From Candidatus Delongbacteria bacterium (GTDB lineage Bacteria > CAIWAD01): a stretch of 64,000 nucleotides of DNA. Positions 53,301 through 61,307 of this stretch are shown here, in pieces; the stretch's first letter is position 1, and every line of letters begins with the position of its first letter. A program made the position numbers and the translations under genes. Below the pieces are notes generated by a model. That model was given only the letters and a program-made list of their open reading frames with translations. It was not told the origin of the DNA and did not search any database. The stretch lies in assembly GCA_020634015.1 (NCBI GenBank), contig JACKCN010000005.1, positions 62,001 to 126,000 of the forward strand, given 5' to 3'.

Positions 53301-53636
53301 AACGTGTACCACGACGCCGGCGGCACCGCCGACTTCGTGGTGGGCATCGAGGAACGTCCCGGGCGCCCCGTGGGCCTGAGCATCACGGATGTCTACCCCA
53401 ACCCCTTCAACCCGCGCACCACGCTCGATTTCCAGCTCGAGCGCTCCGACATGCTGAGCGTGGAGATCTGCAACCTGCTGGGCCAGCGCGTGAGCCAGAT
53501 CGATCTGGGCCTGACCCCCGCCGGCACCCACCAGCTGCCCCTGGACCTCTCGGCCCAGGCCAGCGGCATGTACCTGGTGCGCCTCAGCGGCGAGCGCCAG
53601 GGCAGCGCCGTGCGCAAGGTCATGCTGGTCAAGTAG
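50391..53636 (+). CDS. Large secreted phospholipase-D-type protein (LTD, OB, PLD x2, T9SS CTD)
   Basis: 1081 aa. Signal peptide (KKTIGLFLLLLMAATRLTAQ), a lamin-tail-like domain (about 22-170: LVISEVRYYETSGINEEFVELYNPT), an Ig-like stretch, an OB-fold (about 337-440: VLLGQVVVVRGVVTLANELG), a fibronectin-like part, and two phospholipase D HKD modules: His739/Lys741 (IQHNKFLIVD) and His917/Lys919 (LHSKYLIVD, then TGSFNWSSAA). It ends in a T9SS type A-like domain (VYPNPFNPRTTLDFQL). The LTD/OB/PLD mix is typical of extracellular nucleases or phosphodiesterases. A GAAGAGGA ribosome-binding site precedes the start. Confidence 0.9.
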   Translation: MKKTIGLFLLLLMAATRLTAQQAEYLVISEVRYYETSGINEEFVELYNPTNAAIELSGHKIQYKSSTGVNWTDKTTFTANDVIQAKGFYLYGGSATVPVPDVSSAATLGLGNSGGHVRLLNSSLVELDRVAWGAADSPEGTVLGSHERGGSFERKAFETSTAASMEAGGADETEGNGWDSDDNSSDFVIHNSLATANPQNGSSPIEPDVPLVDGSGTVSVSPSSITAPGPANLAFTFTAGDTLLTTVQIELPAGWNYQSAMISGAGFSQANFIENPNDVVVNAAALQGADTGILTLVGVTVPTTSGNFTVHARTATADGTLAVIQVQPVVQVIGDPIDISELHNNNGDGLPVLLGQVVVVRGVVTLANELGIAAYMEDATGGIVVYDATFADGVSIGDDVTVIGTLTQFNGLAELTPGTVIETHATGVEVEPTAVTCLQISNQGASGEPYEGRLVQLYGVTVAGTGTWAGNTNYVISDGTGSTELRIDSDCTLVGLPIPGDPFDLIGNVSQYDFSAPHTSGFQVLPRFASDVIQSGGPGISGGPWESGHTQSGLSISWTTTLPGASIVTWGLTEAHEIDSLVYENSTTQHSVDIADLDPATAYHVRVGAVDVSGSSMTSDFLVSTVSPSSSPGTMEVFFTKDVESEYALPGNEANGNHDMIGEIVNLIDGAETSLDCALYSLNINAVLDAIVDAHDRGVAVRFIYDSDHDQGEVAQIANAGVTVIDNSFGSNGAQGIQHNKFLIVDAADEDPSNDRVWMGGMNFIDTPSNGIYAKDNAILIADQAIARTYTLEFNEMWGSDTMTPNAANSRFGEFKTNNTPHHFVVGGRQVEVWFSQGDFVSQQMRNLIATADHSLYFNILSFTLNDVNYAMRDRFEDAGVAVRGNFDDQGDQFSEWTDMLAWGADIHTDAGPGILHSKYLIVDAEHADSDPAVWTGSFNWSSAADNINDENVVVVHDELIANQYLQEFANVYHDAGGTADFVVGIEERPGRPVGLSITDVYPNPFNPRTTLDFQLERSDMLSVEICNLLGQRVSQIDLGLTPAGTHQLPLDLSAQASGMYLVRLSGERQGSAVRKVMLVK

Positions 53637-53657
53637 ACCTTTCCCCCAGCCAGACAC

Positions 53658-53691
53658 AAAGCGCCCCGATCCTGCTGGATCGGGGCGCTTT
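53658..53691 (+). terminator. Strong Rho-independent terminator
   Basis: AAAGCGCCCCGATCC pairs with GGATCGGGGCGCTTT around TGCT: a 15-bp perfect stem 21 bases after the stop of the secreted PLD gene. Confidence 0.92.
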
Positions 53692-53937
53692 CATCGCTGG
53701 CTTGTCAAAGCGAAGCGTGCCCAACAATCATCTTTTCGGCGAATACCGACTTCCCTTGCAACCCCTGCCTGGACAACAGCTTTTGAGTGCCTTGTTTGGT
53801 TGGCCGAACGACGATGGCTGAGGAATGGAATTACACATTCGGTATGAACAAACGATACTTGTAGCTGCGTTTCATCGTTTAGCCGCAGTGATAATGGCGC
53901 AAATCCATGACTGTGCCAGACAACTCCAGGGTCGAGA
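53692..53937. other. AT-richer leader of the helicase pair
   Basis: 246 bases with lower GC than the preceding gene; presumably holds the promoter of the exonuclease-helicase pair, but I find no hexamer pair good enough to call. A 16-codon ORF (start 53815) is probably chance. Confidence 0.4.
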
Positions 53938-56688
53938 ATGGCGACTGCAGACAGACCAGTTCCTGGTCATCCCCTGGCCGGAAAACCGGTCGTGGCACTC
54001 GATATCGAATGGGACGGATACGGGGTGCGTCAGTTGGGGCTGGCGGGGCCTGAGGGCAGTCGTCTCTTCGACTCGAAGGATGCAATCCAGCGAGTTCTCG
54101 CAGGACTCCAGGATAGAAAGCCACTTGTGATCGGGCACAACCTGTCACGTTGGGACCTGCCGCGTCTGAAACAATGGCTTCCGGAAATGGGTGACTGGCG
54201 ATTTCCCGTGTTGGATACTCTCGATTGGCAGGTGGAACTGACTCCCTGGCGTCGCAATCTGGCGCTCAAAACACTGCACAGAGCGGACACGGATGCACTT
54301 AATGCCCTGGATCTGTTCGTCCGGCAACTTGGTGAGCTTGCCCGAGCAGGTGTGATCCAGCAAGGCACTCTTTCTCAAGCCGCCGAAGCCAGTGCGCATC
54401 TTCATGTGGATCACAGCGGACTTCTTGCACTGGCAGAACGACTGACAATTCTTCCGATCTTGCCACTGTCTCTGGATCAGCTGCTTGGACAGCCTGCCTC
54501 CGAAGAAAGTCTGGAACCCGAGGGAATCCATCCCTGGCTGGAGCGAGTACTGGAAGTTGTCCCGGCAGCCGATGTGTCAGATCGAGCAACAGCTCCCGCC
54601 ATGTCAAGACTTGTCGTGCTTCCTCCTCATCTGATCCATGGTTTTGCCAGTCGGCGCCGTACGACGGTTCTCGGGAGCGCTGGCGATCTCTGTCTTCGGC
54701 TCTCGACAAGAGCCTGGCGAACATGGTCAACCGGACACAGCTTGTCTCTGCGGTCTATTCATCCAATGGCAGGAACTGAGCCAGGGCAAAGGGCAAACTG
54801 CATGGAATGCCCCGAAGAAGGATGCCCAGCGCATCCACAGCGACAAGCGCTGTGGTTGGTTGGATGGGATGAACTGGATTCCGGAGCAGTGCAGCACTTC
54901 CTGAGAACCAACACACCATCCAGCACACTTCAAGTGGGAGGTGACGCGGCCATACCAGGGACCCGGCAAGATCACGGGCGCATTGGAGAGGAACGACTCG
55001 GTGATACGGGCTTGCTGATAGGGTCCATCACTCTGGGACACGCCCCGGAACAGCGAATTCGTCTCTCGGCAGAAAAAGTCGATCAGCTCCTAAAATCGGA
55101 TATGAACATTGTCAGCCATCAAAGGGAATGGTACTTGCAACGAGACCCATTGTGGGGATTTCGTCTCACGTCAACGTTGAAGGATCCAGAATCATTGGCC
55201 AGTCACATCGGGGCAGGTGCACCGGAGTCCATGAGTGCGCTTCTGAACTGGGCAGCCAGTGAGCGTGCTGAATTGCATTGCTTCCGGGAGACGGACGATC
55301 CAGATGCAAAGTCTCCGGCTCCAGTGCCCATATCGGCCGGCAGCCCCATGCGTGCGGACTACTGGCTTGGCGTGTTGCCCTGGTTGGGGAAGCTGCTGGG
55401 CGAAGTCCCGATACTGGTTCTCGTTCGCTTCACTGCGGATGTGGATGCGTTATGCACGGTTCTCAAGAACTGGCGTTCGTCATTGACCCTTGTGGACGAA
55501 ACAGACCCGGCGGTCTTGATTCGCAGACTCAGGCGGAGCGGCACAGGTATCGCTGTACTGCCGATGTCCTGTCTGGACGAACTTCCGGGACTGGAGCCCG
55601 TGGGAATACGCTTGGTGTTCGAGTGCATCGATACCGAATGGCTTCCGTCCAATCGATCCATGCCGCTACCGGAGCCTTCACCAAGCGAAAGGGAAAGCCA
55701 GGATCTGCTGGACGCAACATCCGAGACCCTCATCGATACGGGACTGAACACGGAAACGGACCCAGTGCCAACGCATCACGTACTGCCATCGGGTTGGCGA
55801 AGGATCGGTGCCGAGAACTGGCTTCGTTGGGTGGGGCGTGTGTTGCAGGACTGGAATGCTGTCGGAGGAGCAGATGCCTGGGTCCTGGATTTTCGGCTGA
55901 TTCGTGCGCCTCGGGTTGGAGTTGAGGTTGTCTTGCATGACACCATGGCACCATCACCAACACCAGATCTGAGGAATCTTGTGATGCAGGCCTTCAACCG
56001 GGATACACCTGTACGGAGTACTCCAGCAGTCCCTGAGGAAGTCTGGCGACCATTGCTCGAAAAGGCCTTCCTTGCGGGTCGTGGTGCAAACGGTGGACCC
56101 GGTAGCTTCAGAGATGAACAGATCGCCTACCTGCGACGCGTGATGGAAGGTGAACGGGATCAGATCGTCGCTCTTCCTACAGGAGGTGGGAAGTCGTTGA
56201 TCTTTCAGTGTCCTGCCCTGCTGAAAGGATTCTGGAACGGCAGATTGAGCGTGGTCGTGGCTCCTCTTCGTGCCTTGATGACGGATCAGGTGGCCGCATT
56301 GATGAATCTGGGAATCGTGGGGGTGGTTGAAGCTGTCACGGGGGACCTTGATCCTTTCGAGCTGCAGGACATCTACCAGCGCATTGCCGGTGGCGAAATC
56401 TGGATGGTGTATGTCTCACCGGAGCGCTTTCGAAGCCGTGCATTCATGAAGTCTTTGAAGCAGCGGTTGAAACGCGATCAAGGAGCCCAGTACTGGGTCT
56501 TTGACGAAGCACATTGCATCAGTCAGTGGGGCCTTGATTTTCGCCCCGATTACTGTTCTGCGGCAAAAACTGCGGCAGATCTTCGTGATACGGGGGATCA
56601 CAGAGCCCCAATCCTGTTGCTTTCAGCCACACTATCAGATCAGAGTCGGCAGGAGCTGGATCAAATCTTCGGGAAATCCGGAACATGA
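53938..56688 (+). CDS. DEDD 3'-5' exonuclease fused to the first RecA lobe of a RecQ-type helicase
   Basis: 916 aa. Residues about 17-125 are a DEDD-type exonuclease: VALDIEWDG (Exo I), VIGHNLSRWDLPRL (Exo II) and ALNALDLFVRQL (Exo III-like), as in WRN and RNase D. A long unassigned middle (about 130-700) holds a CMECPEEGCPAH cluster near 288-298, possibly zinc-binding. From about 715 on is RecQ lobe 1: FRDEQIAYLRRVM, Walker A LPTGGGKS (about 747-753), VVAPLRALMTDQV, VYVSPERFRS, DEAHCISQWGLDFRPDY (Asp856) and LLSATLS (about 895). It stops right after motif III, where RecQ normally continues. Lower GC than its neighbours suggests transfer. The stop overlaps the next start (ATGA). Confidence 0.88.
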   Translation: MATADRPVPGHPLAGKPVVALDIEWDGYGVRQLGLAGPEGSRLFDSKDAIQRVLAGLQDRKPLVIGHNLSRWDLPRLKQWLPEMGDWRFPVLDTLDWQVELTPWRRNLALKTLHRADTDALNALDLFVRQLGELARAGVIQQGTLSQAAEASAHLHVDHSGLLALAERLTILPILPLSLDQLLGQPASEESLEPEGIHPWLERVLEVVPAADVSDRATAPAMSRLVVLPPHLIHGFASRRRTTVLGSAGDLCLRLSTRAWRTWSTGHSLSLRSIHPMAGTEPGQRANCMECPEEGCPAHPQRQALWLVGWDELDSGAVQHFLRTNTPSSTLQVGGDAAIPGTRQDHGRIGEERLGDTGLLIGSITLGHAPEQRIRLSAEKVDQLLKSDMNIVSHQREWYLQRDPLWGFRLTSTLKDPESLASHIGAGAPESMSALLNWAASERAELHCFRETDDPDAKSPAPVPISAGSPMRADYWLGVLPWLGKLLGEVPILVLVRFTADVDALCTVLKNWRSSLTLVDETDPAVLIRRLRRSGTGIAVLPMSCLDELPGLEPVGIRLVFECIDTEWLPSNRSMPLPEPSPSERESQDLLDATSETLIDTGLNTETDPVPTHHVLPSGWRRIGAENWLRWVGRVLQDWNAVGGADAWVLDFRLIRAPRVGVEVVLHDTMAPSPTPDLRNLVMQAFNRDTPVRSTPAVPEEVWRPLLEKAFLAGRGANGGPGSFRDEQIAYLRRVMEGERDQIVALPTGGGKSLIFQCPALLKGFWNGRLSVVVAPLRALMTDQVAALMNLGIVGVVEAVTGDLDPFELQDIYQRIAGGEIWMVYVSPERFRSRAFMKSLKQRLKRDQGAQYWVFDEAHCISQWGLDFRPDYCSAAKTAADLRDTGDHRAPILLLSATLSDQSRQELDQIFGKSGT

Positions 56689-59600
56689 TCGAGCACCCAA
56701 CTCACCGTCCGGATCCCATTCCGGACCACTTGCGAATCGAAGTGCTGCGTGTTGATCACCGGACCGAGCCGAGCCTCGAGATACTTCACTCTCGATTGAA
56801 AGGAGTTGAGACCCCGATCAGGACCCCTGCGCATCTGCTGCATCGGCTGGACCATGTGTGCGACAGGTTGGGAGCAAACTTCAATCCTGCCACGAGCCGA
56901 GCCTTGCTGTTCGCGCGAACCCGTGCGCATACCATGGCATTCGCGGAATTGTTGAGGGCCATGTTCTCATCCAGAAATATGAGGCTCCTGGTTGCCGCAT
57001 TCCATGCGGGTCTCTCCAGCGAAGAACGTCTAGAGTTGTACGAACAATTCCTCGATGGCCGTCTGCATGTGTTGGTGTCCACCAAGGCTTTCGGAATGGG
57101 CATGGACATTCCCAACATCCATTTTCTGGCTCATCTGGAGATGCCCACAACCCTTGAGGATTACTTGCAGGAAATCGGACGAGCCGGCCGGGATCGAAAC
57201 AGGCTGAAGGAAGCGGGATACTCGGCAGATAACCCGATCCGCTGCCTTTTGTATTACAGTCAAGATGAAATCAATCGTTCCAGAGGTTTTCTGCGTAGCG
57301 GACGCCTTCTCTGGAACAGTCTTCAGGATGTTCAGAACAGTCTGTTCAAGTTGTGTCGACTTGTGCGTGGCAATCTTCGAACAGGACTTCTGGTCATTCC
57401 GCTGGAAGCCGCCAAGTTCGATGGCCTGAATGACTTGACAGACGGCCAATTGCGCATGGCACTTCATTGGCTCGAGGCGTTGAAGCGAATTCGCCTTGGA
57501 CACTTTGTGCCGCCCTACCTCTCCTTTCGCCTGGGAGTTTTCCCTGATGCTAGTGACACAGCTCCCGGCGCGGTCCTGTCAAGGCGAGTACGGGAACTGG
57601 CACGTGGGAATGAAACCGCCCAGGTGGACTCAAACGAGCTGCTCAAGGTGCTCAGAGCCAAAGATCTTGACACTGTGTTCTCTGCAATCCGAGAGGCCGA
57701 GTCCCGTCAATATCTCTTGTCGCTCGATGAAGTGCAGCTTCGCGTGGATTCGCAATTCGGCCCGGATGAGATCGAGTGGTGCGTGAAACACGGGCGTCTG
57801 CCCTTCCGCGTGACCGCGCGTCTCCACTTTGCCAGAGAGTTGATTCAAGGGATGATCACCAGAGATCTGGAGCTTGTCCGATCGGAGATGCAGCAACGCA
57901 TCAGAGACTTCATCAATTCAGAGATGGAAGGACAGTCCACAGGATGGCTGATTGGGTCAAGACGGGAAGATCTGGCAAGGCGGCGCGAGCTGTGGAGTGA
58001 TTTCCAACGCCGAACCGTTGAAGGGCAACTGCGACCACTCCATCGTATCCTGCGGCATGATGGAGGAGTCCGCATCGAATCACGCTTTGATCTGACATTG
58101 GGTGTCGTACAGACATTCAGGAGATTGAAGAACGATGCAGGGAAAGCGCTAAGCAGACTTGAGCACCTTTGCATGCTGTTGCTGGCACACGCAACCGAAT
58201 CCACTCGAAAGGGCAAACCCGTCAGACTTTCTGCTTTGATGGCCGATCTCGATTGCAGCCTTGGGGAGCTTGATTCGGCCATGGGTGTGCTCCATGCGTG
58301 TGGAGTTCTGGTCAATGACAGTCTTCTGGGGCGCAGTATTGAATTGGAGATCACGACTACCCGAAGACTCAATCAACCATTGCTGAATGACCGGAATGTG
58401 AAACGGGATTTCAGGGAGCATCAGCGATTGGGTGAGCTCCGACTGGCCAGTCTGGATCTAGCTTCGCATCTGGACTCATCACAGCAGAGGGATCTCTTTT
58501 CCAGGTTCTTCGCTTGCTCGAAATCTGAAGAAATCGAAACGCTCCTGAGAGATTTTCTGGATGATCATTCAAATCGAGACCGCTGGAAGAACTCCGGCGA
58601 ACTGGAAGAAACGGAACGGATCCTCCAGGAAGTCAAGCAACAGGGATTGAAAACCGGACTTGAAGATCTGGACGAGAACCAACGTCGAGCGGTGCTGCAG
58701 GATCCTTCCACCCATGTGCTGCTGTCGGCTGGTCCGGGAAGTGGCAAGACTCATCTGTTGGTACATCGCTGTGCGTGGCTGTTGCTGGAGAAGGAACTTC
58801 GCCCCTCCCAACTGCTGGTGTTGGCCTACAATCGCGCCGTGGCCCTCGAATTGCGAAGTCGACTGCGGCAATTGTTTCACAATCTGGGAATCCGGGGGGA
58901 AGGTGAACGCGTTCCTGTGCTGACTTTGCATTCCTGGGCTGCCCGGACACTGCGTGGCCGAACGCGATTCATGCCTTTGGATGAGTTCCATGCTGCACTG
59001 AATGAGCTCGAGATCGTACACCCGGAGTGGATCGAAATCTGGACACGCTCAAGAACGGGAACCAAAGCGAGGCGGCCAATTCTTCGAAGAATTCCTGAAG
59101 GGTACATGGTCAGGGAGGATCTGCTGATCACGCGCGAACATCCTGATGACCCCGGGAAATCGGTCGAAGGAGTTCGCTTGCCCCTGGAGATGTGGATTTC
59201 CTGGGCAGCCTGGCTGCTGGAGTCCACACCGGGGCTGACAAAACCTCAACATGTACTGCTGGATGAAGTACAGGATCTGAATCGGGAGCGCCTTGATCTC
59301 GTGCGTTCCCTGGTACCAGACCGCTCAGTGTCCCTGTTTGCTGTCGGTGATCCTGATCAGTCGATATATGGATATGAACGGCGGATTGATGGCGATCCAA
59401 TGGACCCCATTCACTTCCTGAATCTGTTGGTGGAGCATCTGGAACAGGAGGGTGGCCAGGTTTCACGGTTGACTCTCAGGAGAAACCACCGCAGCACAGC
59501 TCCAATTCTTGAGGAGGCACATCGCTTTCAGGCCATAAGTGGGGAGAAGCGTCAGACTTCAAAAGTTGCGGGCGGAATGCCTGTGCGCCAGATTCAGGTT

Positions 59601-60800
59601 GAATCGGAATGGTTGCCAGCTCTTGTGGATTCAGTGTTCCAGTTGGTGATCGGGGAGAACAGGCGTTTGGTCACTGATTCACGGGATCGCATCGGTGTGC
59701 TTTTCCGGACCAATGGCGAGTTGCTGTTGGCCCAGCAGGCTCTGCTGAAGGATGAACGCTTCCAGAACCTGATGCAGATGAAAGCTGTCCGTGTGATCAC
59801 TGACAGGCACTATGAGCATTTTTATGGCTTCCGGGAGTGGCTTCTTGTGCGGGAAGCTCTTGGGCGCTTGCCGGAGTATGTGAGACCGGATCTTGTTCTG
59901 CCTCAACTTGAAATCCTTCGGCAGGAATTCAGAAAACTGCCAGGCCGATGGAACACCTGGGCGTTCAATGCAGGGGTGGCCTTGGCGAGGCTACTGATTG
60001 AAGACAGGCCGAACGACGTGTCTCGTGAAGAGTATCTCGCCGAATTGGACGATCTGGTACACGAACCCGCATCCATGTTGCAAGCATTGACCGGTACAGG
60101 TCACAAGGGGACGTCCAAAGCACGGCCCACGACCATCGTGTCCTTGAGCACGATCCATCGAGCCAAGGGTCTGCAATTCGACAAGGTGATTCTGGCGCCC
60201 ACGCACCATGAACTGACCTTGATGGAGGAGGACAGGGAGGAAGAACGTCGAATCCAGTACGTGGCACGCACACGGGCAGCCAGAAATCTTGTGATCATCA
60301 AAGGACCACGTGAGCGAGCCTTCGAGGAGAACCAGTGCTATCGCAACCCATTGCCTCAGGTCCTTGTACTGGACTCGGCGGAGAAGATCTATCTGTCTGG
60401 CATGGTACACGAGAAAGCCTTTTCAACCGTGGAAGGGCTGGAAGACCACCAGCGATTTCTGCATGAAGAAGTGCGATTCGAAGCCCCATTGCTGCTTGTT
60501 GGCAATCAACTGCGCCTGGTTCAGGCGGAAGGTTTTCAACGTGTGGTGGGACTGATTTCCCAAGCCTTCCAGAAGAACATTCTGAAACACCTCTCCTGCC
60601 TTGGACTGCCATCGTTCACTCCAATGAGCGGACTGTCGGTGGGCTCCGTGATCCGTCGGGAGTTGACGGAGGACGAGCTCAAGTTCCGGATTCATCCTTG
60701 GATTCAGGCTCGAGGATTCTACTGGTATGTGATGCCCGATGGCTTTCTCGAGCCTGTCCCCATCAAGGATTCCGACGATTCATTGGCGGCGAATGCTTGA
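56685..60800 (+). CDS. Second RecQ lobe fused to a UvrD/PcrA-like SF1 helicase
   Basis: 1371 aa. Residues about 70-175 give RecQ motifs IV-VI: RALLFARTRAHTMAF, VAAFHAGLSSEERLELYEQF, VLVSTKAFGMGMDIPNI and LQEIGRAGRDR. Then a long helical region, and from about 655 a full SF1 helicase: LDENQRRAVL, Walker A GPGSGKT (683-689), LAYNRAVALELRSRL, LLDEVQDLN, GDPDQSIYGY, LRRNHRST, VSLSTIHRAKGLQFDKVILAP and QYVARTRAARNLVII. Motif order and content are complete for UvrD-type activity, while its RecQ half needs the upstream ORF. Start and stop overlap (ATGA) implies coupled translation. Lower GC supports acquisition by transfer. Confidence 0.88.
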   Translation: MIEHPTHRPDPIPDHLRIEVLRVDHRTEPSLEILHSRLKGVETPIRTPAHLLHRLDHVCDRLGANFNPATSRALLFARTRAHTMAFAELLRAMFSSRNMRLLVAAFHAGLSSEERLELYEQFLDGRLHVLVSTKAFGMGMDIPNIHFLAHLEMPTTLEDYLQEIGRAGRDRNRLKEAGYSADNPIRCLLYYSQDEINRSRGFLRSGRLLWNSLQDVQNSLFKLCRLVRGNLRTGLLVIPLEAAKFDGLNDLTDGQLRMALHWLEALKRIRLGHFVPPYLSFRLGVFPDASDTAPGAVLSRRVRELARGNETAQVDSNELLKVLRAKDLDTVFSAIREAESRQYLLSLDEVQLRVDSQFGPDEIEWCVKHGRLPFRVTARLHFARELIQGMITRDLELVRSEMQQRIRDFINSEMEGQSTGWLIGSRREDLARRRELWSDFQRRTVEGQLRPLHRILRHDGGVRIESRFDLTLGVVQTFRRLKNDAGKALSRLEHLCMLLLAHATESTRKGKPVRLSALMADLDCSLGELDSAMGVLHACGVLVNDSLLGRSIELEITTTRRLNQPLLNDRNVKRDFREHQRLGELRLASLDLASHLDSSQQRDLFSRFFACSKSEEIETLLRDFLDDHSNRDRWKNSGELEETERILQEVKQQGLKTGLEDLDENQRRAVLQDPSTHVLLSAGPGSGKTHLLVHRCAWLLLEKELRPSQLLVLAYNRAVALELRSRLRQLFHNLGIRGEGERVPVLTLHSWAARTLRGRTRFMPLDEFHAALNELEIVHPEWIEIWTRSRTGTKARRPILRRIPEGYMVREDLLITREHPDDPGKSVEGVRLPLEMWISWAAWLLESTPGLTKPQHVLLDEVQDLNRERLDLVRSLVPDRSVSLFAVGDPDQSIYGYERRIDGDPMDPIHFLNLLVEHLEQEGGQVSRLTLRRNHRSTAPILEEAHRFQAISGEKRQTSKVAGGMPVRQIQVESEWLPALVDSVFQLVIGENRRLVTDSRDRIGVLFRTNGELLLAQQALLKDERFQNLMQMKAVRVITDRHYEHFYGFREWLLVREALGRLPEYVRPDLVLPQLEILRQEFRKLPGRWNTWAFNAGVALARLLIEDRPNDVSREEYLAELDDLVHEPASMLQALTGTGHKGTSKARPTTIVSLSTIHRAKGLQFDKVILAPTHHELTLMEEDREEERRIQYVARTRAARNLVIIKGPRERAFEENQCYRNPLPQVLVLDSAEKIYLSGMVHEKAFSTVEGLEDHQRFLHEEVRFEAPLLLVGNQLRLVQAEGFQRVVGLISQAFQKNILKHLSCLGLPSFTPMSGLSVGSVIRRELTEDELKFRIHPWIQARGFYWYVMPDGFLEPVPIKDSDDSLAANA

Positions 60801-60838
60801 AACACTTCTTCCGACTTTCACATGTGATCTTTTCTGAC

Positions 60839-60867
60839 AAGCGCCCCGGAAATGCCGGGGTGCTTTC
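60839..60867 (+). terminator. Rho-independent terminator of the helicase pair
   Basis: AAGCGCCCCGG pairs with CCGGGGTGCTT (one G-T wobble) around AAATG, followed by TT; 38 bases after the stop. It marks the end of the two-gene unit. Confidence 0.8.
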
Positions 60868-61252
60868 ATACTGTGCTATCGCAGCCCCGACGGGTTGGGT
60901 TCTGGTCACCTTGTCTCACCCGTCCCGGCTCAATCAGGTCGTCCAGAAAAGTTCTCCCGGAATGTGACATCACCTGAATCTGGCCGGCGGCAGGCAGCTT
61001 TCCGCGACCACTCGATGAATTTGCTGCGCTCCTGTGATACTCAGATCAATCGTGTCGCCCATCATGCTGCCGAGCAGGGTCTCTGGCGATGGCAGGAACA
61101 TGGTAGACCACCCGAGGCGGAACGTCATGTACCGCATGTGCGGACCGTTGCGGGATGTGAGGTCGTGGGTGTGCGCATCAGTCAGGTACTTCGCAGGCGA
61201 ATGTGCACGTCATGTTCGTCGGCTGGTGCCAGGCACCCGGACCCATTGAGCA
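60868..61252. other. Intergenic region, no firm gene
   Basis: 385 bases. A minus-strand frame at 60970-61137 (55 aa, with TFRLGWSTMFLPSPETLLGS) looks protein-like but lacks a ribosome-binding site and is not recognised; it might be a gene remnant at the edge of the inserted helicase unit. Nothing else seen. Confidence 0.35.
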
Positions 61253-61287
61253 GAACCGGCCGCTCCCATGTGAGGAGCGGCCGGTTC
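61253..61287 (-). terminator. Inverted repeat after the beta-helix protein gene
   Basis: GAACCGGCCGCTCC pairs perfectly with GGAGCGGCCGGTTC (14 bp, 7-base loop), 21 bases beyond the stop of the minus-strand repeat-protein gene. No T-run follows, so it may need a factor or act only as an mRNA end. Confidence 0.55.
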
Positions 61288-61307
61288 GCTGCATCAATGG
61301 TCAGGAC

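Noticed and set aside
50391..53636. The PLD protein as a component of the neighbouring helicase system
   Set aside because: It has a signal peptide and a surface-sorting domain, its GC matches the host, and a strong terminator separates it from the helicase pair.
60970..61137. A 55-codon minus-strand frame that looks protein-like
   Set aside because: No ribosome-binding site, no recognisable family and low length; kept only as a possible remnant in the intergenic note.
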